Below are positions 23,709 through 36,053 of a stretch of 64,000 bases of DNA, piece after piece. Under the pieces are notes generated by a model. It was not told the DNA's origin. It saw only the letters and a list, made by a program, of their open reading frames with translations, and did no database searches. The first letter of the stretch is position 1. The number at the start of each line of letters is the position of its first letter. The position numbers and the translations under genes were made by a program. The stretch comes from Bimastos eiseni (taxonomy: Eukaryota > Annelida > Clitellata > Crassiclitellata > Lumbricidae). The stretch spans positions 11,976,459-12,040,458 of the forward strand of contig OY365815.1 in assembly GCA_959347315.1 (NCBI GenBank), read 5' to 3'.

Positions 23709-24244
23709 GTGAAATTGTTGAGATGTCCTTGCATTAAGGAAAGGCTGTTTGGTAGTTATAGAATTGACTTGCTATAGATTCTTGTAAGAAGTTTTGTCAA
23801 CCCATCTGAATAATGCACTGTAGTTCGACTCGTGTAAATTGAGCTGTCATTCCTACCAATATGATCCTGTACAACATTTTTAGTGGTTTGATGGAATCTG
23901 AATTGATATGCTGTTAGGAACCATCTATTTCTTTGTGTGGTTAAGTGATTTTGATAGGTTGCTTGTTTGATTTTTTTCTTTTGCCTGACTTATGAAGGCT
24001 TGCATATCCTCTGAGTTGAAACTGTTACAACAGGCATGCTTAAGTTGGGTAATCAGCCTCTGGTTGAGTGATCAACAGAACAATTTGTAGCTGCTATTGG
24101 GTCAGAAGTAGAGTGGCTGAGAAAATCAGTTGAGAGTGTAGCTGTAGAGAATAGTCCTGTGAAGGTGCTATATAAACAGCTGGCAATGGTATTGTTCATT
24201 TAGTACTGCAGAAACTAGATTCCTGCAATGATGTAAATTTTTAT

Positions 24245-24285
24245 TCATATATCTATATATATATATATACACACATATATGCATC
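24245..24285. repeat. (AT)n/(AC) low-complexity tract
   Basis: TATATCTATATATATATATATACACACATATAT run just before the poly(A) signals of the 21120 gene. Confidence 0.8.
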
Positions 24286-25014
24286 TGTTTGTAACTATGG
24301 TACAGGTAGATTAACATACTTTTGTAAGTTTTGGACCAATAAATGGATGGTTATATAATAAACTGTGACTTACAAACTTTACTGTAACTTTAAGGGGAGG
24401 GCTGTATTTTAGATTTATTAGTGCTGAAAATATGCTTGTTCTTTAAAGTCACCTCTTTTTTGTATTGATTGTAAGTTTTATTAAAGATTTTATTGCCTAG
24501 AGCATTAGAAATTATATGTAGATAGCTTCTTTTAATAATAAAAGAATGAAGAATTTTGTTTTCTTTGCTTTTAATGTTTAAAAGAGCCACACTGGTGCAC
24601 TTGTAAATTATGTTGCTTTGTTGAGAATGAAAAGTTCTTATTTATAATTAACGACATTCAGAAATCATTTATTTGTCAGCATCAAAATCAGTTTTTTTTA
24701 TTTGTCAAAGCCAGATTGAAATGAGGGGTGTTTGATAGAGGCTAATATGGTCGAGTAATGAATAAATGGAAGTCAGTGTTAAGTTAAAGATCATGATGAG
24801 ACCAGTAACAAGAGCTATGCTACCTTAATTGTTATAGTTATGCTTTGGGCTTTAAGAGTAGTTACGGCTATTTCTTATATCCAGATAAATCACAAGTGAG
24901 TTATTCTAGCAGCTGATGTCTAGTTGCTAACTGGCTAATATGTATTAGAAACACCATTGTGCTTTCACATACAAGCATTTTTCTGTATGGCTGCCAGCCT
25001 GCCACCATTCAGGC

Positions 25015-25605
25015 AGTGTGTGCCAACCATCATTTGCAAGAGGATTTGTATTTAAGGCAAGGAATGGTGTTGATGGCAAACCCAGGAAATAGGTGCCTTC
25101 CATGTCACCATATGCATCTAGGGAAGGTATGGATACAGATCCCAATATAGAAAAAGGATGAGCTCCTTAAGCCAAAGGCACCTAAAATAAACTATTTAAA
25201 TTATACTGAAAGTAACAATACCTGTGTAACAGTTGTAATAAATGACTAATAGTATTGCAATTGAGAGTTCTATTAATAAGAAGTATGATGATAAAAAGAC
25301 TGGGTTGTTTATGGCAATGCCACTAGGATTTCTAAGCATTCGGAAATGTTGAGGTTCCTTGTCCTGTTCACATAGTTCTGCTCCTTTCAAGTCCGGCAAT
25401 AATACGAACGAGACGCCACCAACGAAAGTGAAGGCATGCTTCTCCAAGTGAAATTATTATAACAGTGCAATGAACACACTTGGAAAAGGGCGTATGCCCA
25501 TACCTTCCCTAGATGCATATGGTGACATGGAAGACACCTGTTTTCTGGGCCTGCCATCGAAATGTCTTTGCTTTAAATACATATCCTCATTCATAAGATC
25601 TTCTG
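25015..25605. repeat. Inverted repeat pair, arms ~110 bp, spacer ~350 bp
   Basis: The segment at about 25025-25140 is the reverse complement, with some mismatches, of about 25490-25600. Shared words are CATACCTTCCCTAGATGCAT, ATGGTGACATGGAAG, CACCT and CTTTAAATAC. A transcript through it could fold into a long hairpin. It may be a MITE with long inverted arms; no target duplication was found. Confidence 0.65.
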
Positions 25606-26238
25606 AACAATGGAGTGTTTGGATGGAAGTTTTTAATAAATGTATTTTCTTATTGCATTTATCCTAATTTAGATTATGATGTTTTGGATGTGGTTGCTTG
25701 CTATGCGTACATTATTCTGCTGGTTGTAATATCCTGGGTGGTTTATTGCTTGCTGCTCAGTACTTTTTAATTGTGATTTCTGATAAAAGATTGGTTAAGT
25801 TTTTATTATTAAGATTTTTGGTTTAATACAGTCTTGGACACAATTTGTTAATCCTAAGTATTGTTGCCCCAAAGGATGATACTTGTCCAATCAGAATAAT
25901 TTTCCGTCTGTAGGGCTATAAGCAATTCATTATGTACTTAATTCTTTAGAAATTACATTGTACCTGACATAGAACATATGTCTTGAATTACAAAACTATT
26001 TTTAACAATTTGAGTTTCTGTGTACCAGCCAGAAACCACCAGTAATTCTTCTTTTACTTGTGATGGCATATTTATATAGTGCAACTTCAAGAGTGGCTCG
26101 TCAGAGGTAATCCGGACCTAACACAATAAAACCGTGATCTAACACAATGGTCTTGCAAGAGGAGTTCAAGTCATCAGTTGTTGGGGAATGACCAGAAAGC
26201 TAATCATAAATTAGTGAAGTTTTAGTTGTGGAAGTGCT

Positions 26239-26296
26239 CCTGAGTAGGTTTCTTGACAAATGAATAATTATTCATTTGTCAAGAAACCTACTCAGG
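26239..26296. repeat. 58-bp perfect palindrome without spacer
   Basis: The 29-nt arm CCTGAGTAGG...TGAATAA (26239-26267) is followed directly by its exact reverse complement (26268-26296). There is no loop and no obvious flanking direct repeat. Stretches 24363-25014, 25606-26238 and 26297-28972 otherwise hold no supported gene. Confidence 0.95.
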
Positions 26297-28972
26297 TTAA
26301 TTATAATTAATTGTGCAATAGCCTGCATTTCACCTAGTCACAAATTTACTCCCCCTATATTTCAAACTGTTCGATTTACTGTTCAAGCTGGCATTTTGTT
26401 CTAAGCTACAATCTTACATTTAAAATTTGAAGTCACTTTAACTGAATAATTATCTCACATTCTGAAATCACAGAGTACATGTACTGACTTTATAAAAAAC
26501 TACTCATACATGCCTAAGATGGCATTACAGAACAAAACAATTACTCAACTTTTATTCTTCAAATTTTCTATTCTGTAGTGAAATTGGTATGAAATTGAAC
26601 TACAGCATCTAAACTGTAGCAATTATTGACAACAAAAATGTCGAACTTTGCAATTCCCTGAAATACAGCACTGTCAACTTTCTTTCTCTACTAAGTCTTA
26701 TACTTGTAAATAGTCAACTTTGGGTAGTACATGACTATTAATTGATATTGACATCATTCAAAGTTTTCACATATTTCTTCTCTCTTTTAAAACAGGCAAA
26801 ACCAGTATTAAAGTTCAAATCAATCTTTTAGTACATTGTCAGCAAGGTATTAAAATCAACTATTATACTGTACACACTTCAAATTGACTACATCAGCAAC
26901 TTCATTTTGGTGCCACACCTTGCTCAGTCTATACACAACTCTTGCCTACTGATGAGCTCTGCAAGTCATGGTTGCCAAATACCGGTTTAGCTCAGCACAA
27001 ACACTGATGCATAAGACATGCATACATATATAATAATGTATAGATATATATATATATATATTATATAGTTTATTATATATATTCATTAAAAAACACGTTC
27101 ACGTTACAGATTTCCTCAAATTACATTAATGTGTACAGACTGTTCAAACTTTAAGCACAAAAACAAATTGCAGCTTTATTGGATGAGTAGGGTACAAACT
27201 TATTACAAATATTTATAATAAAATAAGTTTAAACTTGGTTATATTATGGCTTTACAATGACTTAAATTTGTATAGTGTACCTAGGATTCCAAGCCAGACG
27301 TAGAGGTGACGGCTTACATACCAGCAATCAGTGAACCAGCTCAAGGTCATGCAGCCTCGTTTTAAATTACCCAAAAGTAGTCTCCCATATCCCAGATAGC
27401 GCGCTGCGGTTCAATTTCTGTTTGCTTGTCAAGTCATCCCATTGAGGTAGCAAATTCTTTTGGTAACAGGAAATGGCTCTTATAGAATTTTTCAATCTAT
27501 ATCAAATGTAGGCCTATGCCTAACAGTTGAATTTAGTCAAATGACTTGTAGTGCCACTTATATAATGTACATAACAACAGTTGAAGGTTTTTACCTTAGC
27601 AGAACCGTTAAATAGTTCATTGGTAAAATGTGTTAGAAAGAACATTTTGTAATTATAATTAAAAGTGCAACCAAACTGCTTCATTGTTAAATACATTTAT
27701 TTAGTACAATTAATTAATTTAATTAATTCTCAAATTCTGCACTTTACATTGAGAAAGGTGGTTACTAAGTTGGTAGAAATCAAAACCTTCATAAGGATAA
27801 TATGATAATTAGAAGCAATGTCAATGATAATGGAAGCAATGTCAAGACTTGCTTCTGTATCTACACACTCAAGTATGACTTACTCATCTTCACCAGTAAA
27901 ACCACACAGCTGATTTAACACTTTAACAGCCAGCATGTACTAAAATGTATGGGAACCAATCTTGCTGGTCATTAAAATGTTAAGTGAAATCATTTCTAAA
28001 GTATGATGTCATTTTTTAAAATCTAAATTGATGCAGAAAGTATATTAGCCATTTAAAGCAATATTAGTCTAATCTAACATTTTTGGTAAAGCCACAGACC
28101 ATGAGAGAAGCCAGGTGAACTCTGACGTAATGTAATGTAGACAATTTCAATAGCATTGTCAGTACAAGCTACTTCTAGGATGCTCTGTGTACAGTCTACA
28201 CACACTGTGCAATGGCTTACAACCAGACATCAAGTGTATAGACAACGAAAGCCGAGTGAGAGCAACTGCTGGCTGTTTGCTAAGTTAAATTCTTGACCTT
28301 TCACCTATACTTTTAAGCTTGAAAATATGGAATTAAAACATTTCATTTTGTTAATTGACTAAACAACGTTGCATATAATGTCATGCACCCTACAAAGAAC
28401 TGCCTTGCACGTTCCAAAGATCCTTAAATGGAAATTTTCAGAATTGTACACTAATAAATACATGCTGTGTTTCAAGATGAATCAATCACATAGAGTGTTA
28501 ATTATTAATAATTACCTGTCAATAATAAATAGCACATTTGTCTATAAATACAAAATGAAAACACCCTTTCCAGCCACAACATTCTGTTGCCACGCAAAAG
28601 ACACAAAAAGATACTTTAAACTATGCTGTGGCCCTAAATGACAACAGCACACACTAAAAAATGAATAGTGTCTCACAGAAATGACCTAGAGCACTAATAG
28701 AAAACTGGAGCCACAAATACATGTACAGATTTTAAATCCAAGTGAAAATATGCAGCAAACAACAAACTATCCAGTTAACCATAAAATCAGTGTCTCTCAA
28801 AATCAATTACCAACAAAATTCAATAAAGGTAAATCGGGTTACAGTTAAGATAAGTAATTACTTATTACGAACCAGACCCAACACTAAAAGGTCTGTCTTT
28901 CTTTTACCACAGTGTTTCTGGTAATGGTTATTACAAACATACATGCTTCAGAGTCCACAGCTTCGCGCACAG

Positions 28973-31744
28973 TTACGTTGCAAGTTGCCTTGGTGACATT
29001 TCGGCAAACTTGGGATCGCCTGCTTCATCAACTTTGTGTGACCCCGATTGTTTCAACAGTAGCTCTGGTCCACCACCATAAATCCCATAAAAGAAGTTCC
29101 AGATGTCTTCAGACATCTGTCCGTGGTCCGAGTTCATCAGGAGAATCGGGACCCCGCTCTTCATAACACTGATCTTGCTGTTGTCAATCGGTCCGGGAGG
29201 GTTGTCTGTCTTGGTACGGACAAAGTTCTCCCACTCGCGAAACCATGCCATGTTCAGTGCATAGATGGCGGCACAAGTCCCATTGTTCTGAAACTCTTCG
29301 TGCAGCTGCACAAACGTTTCCATCTCGTACTGCTGCCGGCGCCTCAGTCGCTCGAATTCCTGAAGGCACGGTTGGCACTGCGACAGGTGGTTTGCCGCCG
29401 GACCGCCGCCGAAGCGTTCGTGTAGGAACTCCCAGAGCACCTGGGGAACCTCCATCGCCAGCTCTGACACGCTCGCCCACTTTTTCGGCTGAACATCGCC
29501 ATGCCTACAGAGGAAGTCATAGTTGTTGATCGGACCGGGCTCAGCAAACGTGTTGAATTTGTTGACCCACTGGCGCGAGATGTAGAAGCGGACGAAGCCG
29601 GCGTCGTCCATCTCGGTGATCTGGTTGGCCTTCTGTCGCAGCGGGATCATTTCTTCATCCATCTTCCGGTAGAAGAGGACATACGCCTCGCAGTTCTCCA
29701 CCTGCTGGATATCCACCTCGGTCACGGTTTGGTCGTCGAATTCGTACCACGCCTGGTTGCAGTGGTTTAGCGCGTAGGTCGTGTAGTGGCCCCCGCCGGC
29801 CGTGCCGTGGTGGCAGATCACTGCAACAAGGTTGTAGACCGTCACCTGGTCCTTGCAGTCTTTGTGCAAGTAGGTGCGCATGTCGAGGCTCTCCATCGGG
29901 AAGGAGACGAAGCTCCCAATCTTGCTCGAGAACATGTACTCGTGTCGGAACCTCTTGAGGTGGATGCACAGCACCTCGGGAAGTTTCAGCACCTTCGAGT
30001 ACTTCACTCCGTTTCTCAGCTTTTTGCACTTTTCACAGCTGTACATGTTCTCGCCTTTGAGATCGTCGGCGGAAAAGAAAGCCGCAAGACAGTCCTGCAG
30101 CCGGATGACCGGACCCCAGAGCCAACCAGGTATCTGTCTAAACAGTCCGTACATCCATGCAAACCAGCCAACGGGCTTTGTCTGAAGATCGGCACATGCG
30201 GCCTTCTGCAAGGACAGGGGTATGGGGCATCCGGCGGCCAGCGCAGGCGACGACCGGATGATCGCAAGGTGATCCTTGTTTGGAATCGGCAGCGACAGAT
30301 CCTGGAATGTCTCGTGTGTGCAAGAGATCCGGTGGCACGTCATGCACTGAACTGAACTGAGGATCTCTCCGTCGAAAGTGTCGGAAATTATGCTGCCGTA
30401 CACGACTTGGTCTTGCTTGCTCTCTGGTCGCATTGCAACCGTCATCGGTGAACTCTTCATTTTTATGGAGCGGCTGTCACTCGTCTCGCCCAAATCTTTC
30501 AGCGAGCTGGTCGAGGCTTTCTTGAGGGTCTTGCCACGTTTTGCCACTGCTGCCTCGAGGTCTGCTGCGTCCATCTCCACCGAATTCATGCCAAGCTCCG
30601 AGGTCAACTGTACGTTCACAACAGGTGGAGAATCATGCACGTGTAGCTGCTGGCTTGCAAGGTTAGCCGTGTCCTTAAGTGACTTAACACTGACCTTTTC
30701 CTCGTCTCTATTTTCTGGTTCTTGGTCCTCTGATATAGATGGGCTGATGGATTCAAGATCCTGCTCATTACAGTGCTCTGAAGCTGCCATTCCCATGACG
30801 TCACCATTGCCAGGTCCGCCAAGCGCCACCGAGCTATGCTCGCTGCTCAGCCCCGAGTCACAGGTCTCATAGTCTGTATCTGAAAAATGTGTTGGTTCAG
30901 AGCTGGGCAGCAGGGCGGCCAAGTTCTTTGAGCTCACTTCTTCATCACTGCTGTCTGACTCACCATTTGGCTGACCATCAGATCCAGCCCATTGTGGCTG
31001 CTTCAATTCTTCATGCAGATGGTCCATCAGGCATCGCAGGAACTCCTGCGAGTCATGCTGGAGGTAACCACGAAACATCGGGTGTACCTGACGCACTGCG
31101 TTCGCCACTCCGCTTGGCACAACATAATTCGGCCGGCGCTTGTGCCACATTTCGTGCATCAGTTTCATGTAGGATCGGGCAAGTTTCTTTTCTGCTTGAA
31201 CATAACCAGAACAGTCGATGAAAAATCGTGTTAGTGGTGGGCAGTTGGAGAGGGCTTGTATTGCACCATTCATGTAGCATGTGTTCCCAATATTGCACAG
31301 GCCGGCCAAACCACGTGGCCGCTCGCTACGATCATCAAGATCCGAATCTGAATCATCATACAATTGCGACTTCACATGCCGGTCACGATCCAATTCAATT
31401 GTTGCTGCTCCGCTTGAGACATGGGTGGATCTCAAAGTGAATGGTGGATAATTGCTTTCAGTGTGAACTTCACATTCGCATCCGTAACACCAGATTCGCT
31501 GGGTTGTGAGGTTCAACGTAAGTTGGTGGCGTGTGTCCAGTGCGTGAGAGGAGCTGTGGTCAGTTTTAGACTCACCGCAGCCCACGTACAGACAGTCGGA
31601 CTGGAGACATAACCATAAATTTGGGCCACCGAAACCACATGACTCACAGCTGAGGTTGTGTCGACGCTGAACCTGGTTTATGTCCTCGACAGCTGTTCCT
31701 CTTGCTGAAATCACGTGAGGACAACGGCTCTTTGGATTTGCCAT
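28973..31744 (-). CDS. USP20/USP33-type ubiquitin carboxyl-terminal hydrolase, intronless
   Basis: A 923-residue deubiquitinase in one uninterrupted exon starting at ATG 31744. Domain order is that of USP20/USP33 (914 and 942 residues in human). First is an N-terminal zinc-finger UBP domain (C8PH, CESC, CLQSDC, WCYGCECEVH, residues ~8-95). Next is the USP catalytic core, beginning GLCNIGNTCYMNG (nucleophile Cys156), with a long acidic insertion (~250-450) before SSVQCMTCHR. A zinc pair CEKC precedes the His box GGGHYTTY (His653) and FDDQTV (Asp670/671). Two DUSP domains follow (about 688-780 and 795-895, with NNYDFLCRHGD and GPIDNSKI). All catalytic residues are present, so it looks functional. 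The family removes ubiquitin from substrates such as membrane receptors. Absence of introns and a coding GC content visibly above its AT-rich flanks suggest a retrocopy or wholesale intron loss. Confidence 0.93.
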   Translation of the reverse strand: MANPKSRCPHVISARGTAVEDINQVQRRHNLSCESCGFGGPNLWLCLQSDCLYVGCGESKTDHSSSHALDTRHQLTLNLTTQRIWCYGCECEVHTESNYPPFTLRSTHVSSGAATIELDRDRHVKSQLYDDSDSDLDDRSERPRGLAGLCNIGNTCYMNGAIQALSNCPPLTRFFIDCSGYVQAEKKLARSYMKLMHEMWHKRRPNYVVPSGVANAVRQVHPMFRGYLQHDSQEFLRCLMDHLHEELKQPQWAGSDGQPNGESDSSDEEVSSKNLAALLPSSEPTHFSDTDYETCDSGLSSEHSSVALGGPGNGDVMGMAASEHCNEQDLESISPSISEDQEPENRDEEKVSVKSLKDTANLASQQLHVHDSPPVVNVQLTSELGMNSVEMDAADLEAAVAKRGKTLKKASTSSLKDLGETSDSRSIKMKSSPMTVAMRPESKQDQVVYGSIISDTFDGEILSSVQCMTCHRISCTHETFQDLSLPIPNKDHLAIIRSSPALAAGCPIPLSLQKAACADLQTKPVGWFAWMYGLFRQIPGWLWGPVIRLQDCLAAFFSADDLKGENMYSCEKCKKLRNGVKYSKVLKLPEVLCIHLKRFRHEYMFSSKIGSFVSFPMESLDMRTYLHKDCKDQVTVYNLVAVICHHGTAGGGHYTTYALNHCNQAWYEFDDQTVTEVDIQQVENCEAYVLFYRKMDEEMIPLRQKANQITEMDDAGFVRFYISRQWVNKFNTFAEPGPINNYDFLCRHGDVQPKKWASVSELAMEVPQVLWEFLHERFGGGPAANHLSQCQPCLQEFERLRRRQQYEMETFVQLHEEFQNNGTCAAIYALNMAWFREWENFVRTKTDNPPGPIDNSKISVMKSGVPILLMNSDHGQMSEDIWNFFYGIYGGGPELLLKQSGSHKVDEAGDPKFAEMSPRQLAT

Positions 31745-33440
31745 CAGTTAAATATGCCACACTGAGTATGACACTTGTGTTTACGAACAGGCGCAAACGA
31801 AGCAATTATTTAATATTGTACTGAACAATAACTCGTTCCAATATTAATATTCCACGTTCTTTAGCTTAGTTATCATTAAAAATCTATTAATTTGGACTAT
31901 TTTCACTTAAAAAGTGACGAGTCCCACAACGAACGAGTCATTCGACGGAAATGGCGGCTCATTTATATTAGTTTTATAGCGCTGTTAAGGCACGCAATCG
32001 CTATTCGAATTACCATTTATTCATTCACTCACTCGTCAACTCATTTGTACAGCGTGTTTCTAGGTCCAGGAAACTACTCAGATATGCTACCGACTCCAAC
32101 TTGCCAAAAAGAGCAGTTTTAAGTTGAGCGAGGACAGTTTCAGGTATCGTCCCAGGGACCCAGAGTGTACGCAGCTACAGAGAAAGGCTGGTGTGCCCTA
32201 ATGGTACCAAAGGAACTCCTTCACCCACGGCACGTACATGTTGAGGACAACTTGGGCTACCTGAAGTCAAACTGTCTCAAACAGCAGAGCTTACAAAGAT
32301 GGATTAAGGCGAGGCTCTGCAGGGCCCAGTGCTATACCAAGGCAACCACTCTGTACTCAGCTGCTGGGGGGTAAGAGGGCCCTTAAAGGATCTCTGTCAT
32401 GCTGTAGAGTCGCCTTTAATCGACGAATATATTACCGTTGCACTTAATTTCCATTCAACATAAACCTGAATAGATGCAGGCGGAGTGTAAATGAAATGGC
32501 TATGGAAAGACAACAGCAACTTTGCATTAATAACCTTCTCCCTATTTACATCAGAGAACCAGGCTCGGCAACAGAATCTCAAGACCCCTAGGCAGAGACA
32601 CGAGCGCTGAGCAGTCACAAGCCTAAGTGCCACTAGTCATAAATCATGGCTTTTGTTTAACTGGTTATAAGTTTTTATCAGTTTATTTAAGGATTGCACC
32701 TCTGAAACCACTGGCATTTGCCCCTCCACCCCATATACCACACTTGCCGAGAGCGGGCACAATTTCGTTAGGTCAGTCGATCCTTTGTCGTCATATGGAT
32801 CTGAACTTAAACCTCATCTCTTGCAACTTGCACACTCACCGTAGCCTAGTATCTCCTTTCTCTCATCAACTGCCCTTCAATCTGACTATTTCTCTCAACA
32901 ATCATGGTTATTTTAAATTGTGATTTCACTTGAAGCAACCATCATTCGCCGATGTACTTGTCAGCAGAGTAACAGATGACATACTAGCCCGAAATTCAGT
33001 AGGCAGTGAGATGATCCACTCTATCCCATAAGGCTGACTAAGCCTTCCACCAATCCACAAATGAAAGATCATTATGTGTGAGATCGAGTGCAGGTCATCT
33101 TTTAAATAAGCCTGGAGACCTTAAAACCCTGCAAGAAGGTTCCTGCATTGAAGGCTGGGTCAACAACCAAAAAGGTTTATGTTAGGAACAGCAAGCATTT
33201 CTATAAACCTTTGCTCCAAGCCTTTCAATGGATTTGGCTGTGGGAGGGATTAATTCAAGCTTGAAGGACTATACATATCATTATATTAATAAATCATTAA
33301 ATCGGACCAGATTGACTTACATAGGTGCACACTACATTTGTACAGAAATTCTTGGCACATGCAGTTGTCCTTAGTGACTAAACATCTGCTCTCCTGGTAT
33401 TTCCTAATACAAAACAACTAATTCTTCTAAAAAAATTTCC
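31745..33440. other. Upstream flank of the USP gene; no gene seen
   Basis: AT-rich sequence upstream of the USP start codon. Short reading frames on both strands are not supported by motifs or splice signals. Confidence 0.5.
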
Positions 33441-33608
33441 TCAGAAGTGCACACACACCTCGACGACACAACTGCATCTGCAATGCAGAGCAACTGTCGC
33501 AACGGACTTGCTCAAGGTCCTTACACGGTCACTCCCTGGACGAGGTTCAAACCCGCACTCTCCGCGTTACGGGATGACCGCTCTAGCCAATCGGCCATCA
33601 TGCCACAC
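33441..33608 (-). mobile_element. tRNA-derived SINE, family 1
   Basis: On the minus strand it has a tRNA-like head with A-box-like TTGGCTAGAGCGG and B-box-like GGGTTTGAACC. Next come the body words CCTTGAGCAAGTCC and CAGAGC/GCTCTGCA..GCAG, ending GTGTGTGCACTTCTGA. Related copies lie at 40753, 60197, 60830, 63363 and in part 43944. Confidence 0.75.
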
Positions 33609-35030
33609 TAATGAAGAATGTTTTGAAAGAGCAAAGAGCAGAGAATGCTCTGATTGAATAAACAAAAACCTATTCTATTTAATACACCGCCAGTTTCTTT
33701 CAACCCCGTATCAACTAGAAATGTTTTTGTTTTAGCTGCATCACAGTCAAAAAGTCCAGTATCTTGTTATTCTGAAGCCGGAAGTGTTTGCTTTACTTGC
33801 AAATCACAGAAGGAAATTTTCTTTTAATGCTACCACCATTTCTACAAAACAAAGAACATACAGCATATGAACCATAAACAATGAGTACATGCTACAGCAG
33901 TGGCAATTCTTACTTCAACATCGCATCCTATGTTCCACTCATAAACCGCAGATTATTTCATTGTTTACAAAACGTCACGTTGTTAGCTGAACGCTACGTA
34001 ACGCCTTTCATTTTTAAACTAATTAGTAATTAATTAAAAATACTCAATCTAAGATATAAACCAAATATTAAGTTTTTCTTTATGTTGTGAAGGCCCATGA
34101 ACAGAACGCTCTGGCGATATGAAATTTCTACAAAACGTTCTTCTACCAATTTCTGAGCTCACCTGAATATTTTCAGAAAGGCGGGTTAATTTAAAACGTC
34201 ATACGAAAGCAGGGCGAAATTCAATATGCAGATCAAGTCCATTTGTTATGCATCACTATTACGATTTCTGATGGCTTCAAGTCAATGCAAATCAAAGTCA
34301 AGCTAAATCGAGTCAGAGCAAATGACACAACAAATCGTCTACATTTAACTTCCAAAATTTGAAGCATTTTCGATTCGATATTAAAACAACCGCCATTTTC
34401 AATCGCATCATCTGAAGGCATATTAGTTAAACACCTCGTGACGACTAACATGCAAATGCGGTACTAGTTAGGAGCACCAAAAACGAACGGAGCTGCCGTG
34501 CTAAATGGCGGACGCGCTTCCTAAAGAGGTCTGGTGATGGTGGTTGTGAATGCAGTGATACCTGCGTTAGTTAAGACAGACACCACAATCAGGGTACACC
34601 CGCCGAATTCAAAATTAAGTTCCAAGCGAAGTTAGGCTGTAAAGCTAGTAGGCCTAGCATATAAATTTACACCAAACTAGTGTTTAGCCTCGTAGTCTAC
34701 AAACGGCGGTGAAATCGAAGTTAAAACATAATATTAAATATTATCAACCATTGTTGGAGGTTACATTTGGAGACCTGGGACTATTTGGGCCTAGGTAAAA
34801 CAACACTGAGTTTTGTTCAAAATAAATACGTAACGCTCAGGGCGGTGGGTCTACAGAAACGCTACAATGCGTTACAGAGGGGTTGGGGGGTCAAAAACAG
34901 CCATTTTCAGTGTTACGTAATTATGCAATGACCTCTGATCACCTTTTCGCACCTTTTTTCGCACAATTACCTACACAAGAAATACTTCTGGCCGTGAAAT
35001 CTAAGCAAACTTTACAAGTAGTCCTGTTCA
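33609..35030. other. Gene-free stretch
   Basis: No supported gene. ATGGCGGACGCG at 34504 looks like a start context on the plus strand, but its frame stops after ten codons and no strong donor or downstream exon was found. Confidence 0.5.
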
Positions 35031-35190
35031 GAGGCAGCAATCTCGTTTGACAGTTGGGGCACTCAATGAGAGGGGTAGGAAATGTGGGGACAAACATATA
35101 ATGTGTCCCCTCTCTGTAAAAGGTGGGGGAGGAGGGCTCGTCCTCCTCGACCTCCCAAAATCGCCTCCTCTGGTTCTGTTGTTGCCCTTA
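35031..35190 (+). mobile_element. hAT-like MITE family 2, copy 2
   Basis: Starts CAGAGGCAGCAATCTCGTTT, contains ATAATGTGTCCCCTCTCTGT and AAAAGGTGGGGGAGGAGG, and ends TTGTTGCCCTTA. This is the layout of the copies at 10782 (minus) and 52209 (plus). Confidence 0.65.
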
Positions 35191-35987
35191 GGGTCAGTCA
35201 AATCTCGGCATCCAGTAGGTGTCACCTATCTCAGAGTCAGATATCAGCTACCCAACATTCTTGAATTTTAAATCCCAAGGATCAACCATACCCTTGGTAA
35301 AACCAATAACAGCAGTTTTAATAAAGACAAGGAAGCGGCACAAAAGGAATCTGGAACAGACTATAAACCTTACACACAGTCTATGGTTCTTCTTCTGACT
35401 TTGGTTTAGGTTGGTCCATCCAGCCAGCAGAATGCCTTGCATTTAGGATCTCAAGTTGCTTCGCTGTTCCGTTTTGCCTATAGAAAAATAAAGATATGAG
35501 TAATTAAAGGCAACTGAAGGTAAGTTCACAACAAGACATGTCTTGGATCATCAACAGTTGTGCCATATATCCCTATGACAAACCACCGGATCATGGTTTT
35601 CATCCCAGATAGTCCTGCAGTCATATATTCCTCTTCCCATCATTTAGCCAAATCTTATTCCATCAGAGATCACGGTGTAGCAAATAATACACAAGAATTT
35701 GGAGTTCTTGACCATGTTAAGTTACTAATACCAGTTTAATAGCAATAATAATAAAAATTTATTAAGCTGTTAATTGCTTCTCATTCAATATCTAAGCGGC
35801 TAAAAAGGTTAAAGGGTTGTGACCTCTACCTTGCCCTTTCTCTTGTCTCTTTCAGAAGTCGCAAGCGTTTACGATCGGTTGTTTCAAGCCTTTCTCGTTG
35901 CATTTTACTAGTGTATCTAAAATTAGTAAAACACCTGAATGTCTTCCGAAACATGGCAATTAAAATGTTTAATTACAATATAATCCA

Positions 35988-36022
35988 TCCATATATATAT
36001 ATATATAAAAATATATATAAAA

Positions 36023-36047
<25 letters not shown>
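35988..36047. repeat. (AT)n microsatellite
   Basis: ATATATATAT runs broken by AAAAATATATAT units. The stretch 35191-36763 otherwise holds nothing supported. Confidence 0.85.

Positions 36048-36053
<6 letters not shown>

Larger units (their letters stand above)
22311..24362 (+). other. Probable 3' UTR of the 21120-22310 gene
   Basis: About 2 kb without coding potential, ending in two poly(A) signals AATAAA at 24338 and 24357. Pieces of the interior repeat each other (GTTCCTGTTGAT..TTTTTGTCCCATTTAGT near 22722 and 23166). The extent is inferred from the signals, not shown. Confidence 0.45.

Noticed and set aside
29786..30355. 189-codon plus-strand open frame
   Set aside because: Antisense shadow of the high-GC USP coding exon.
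34504..34540. ATGGCGGACGCG as a first coding exon (plus strand)
   Set aside because: Good start context, but the frame ends after ten codons and no convincing donor or downstream exon was found.
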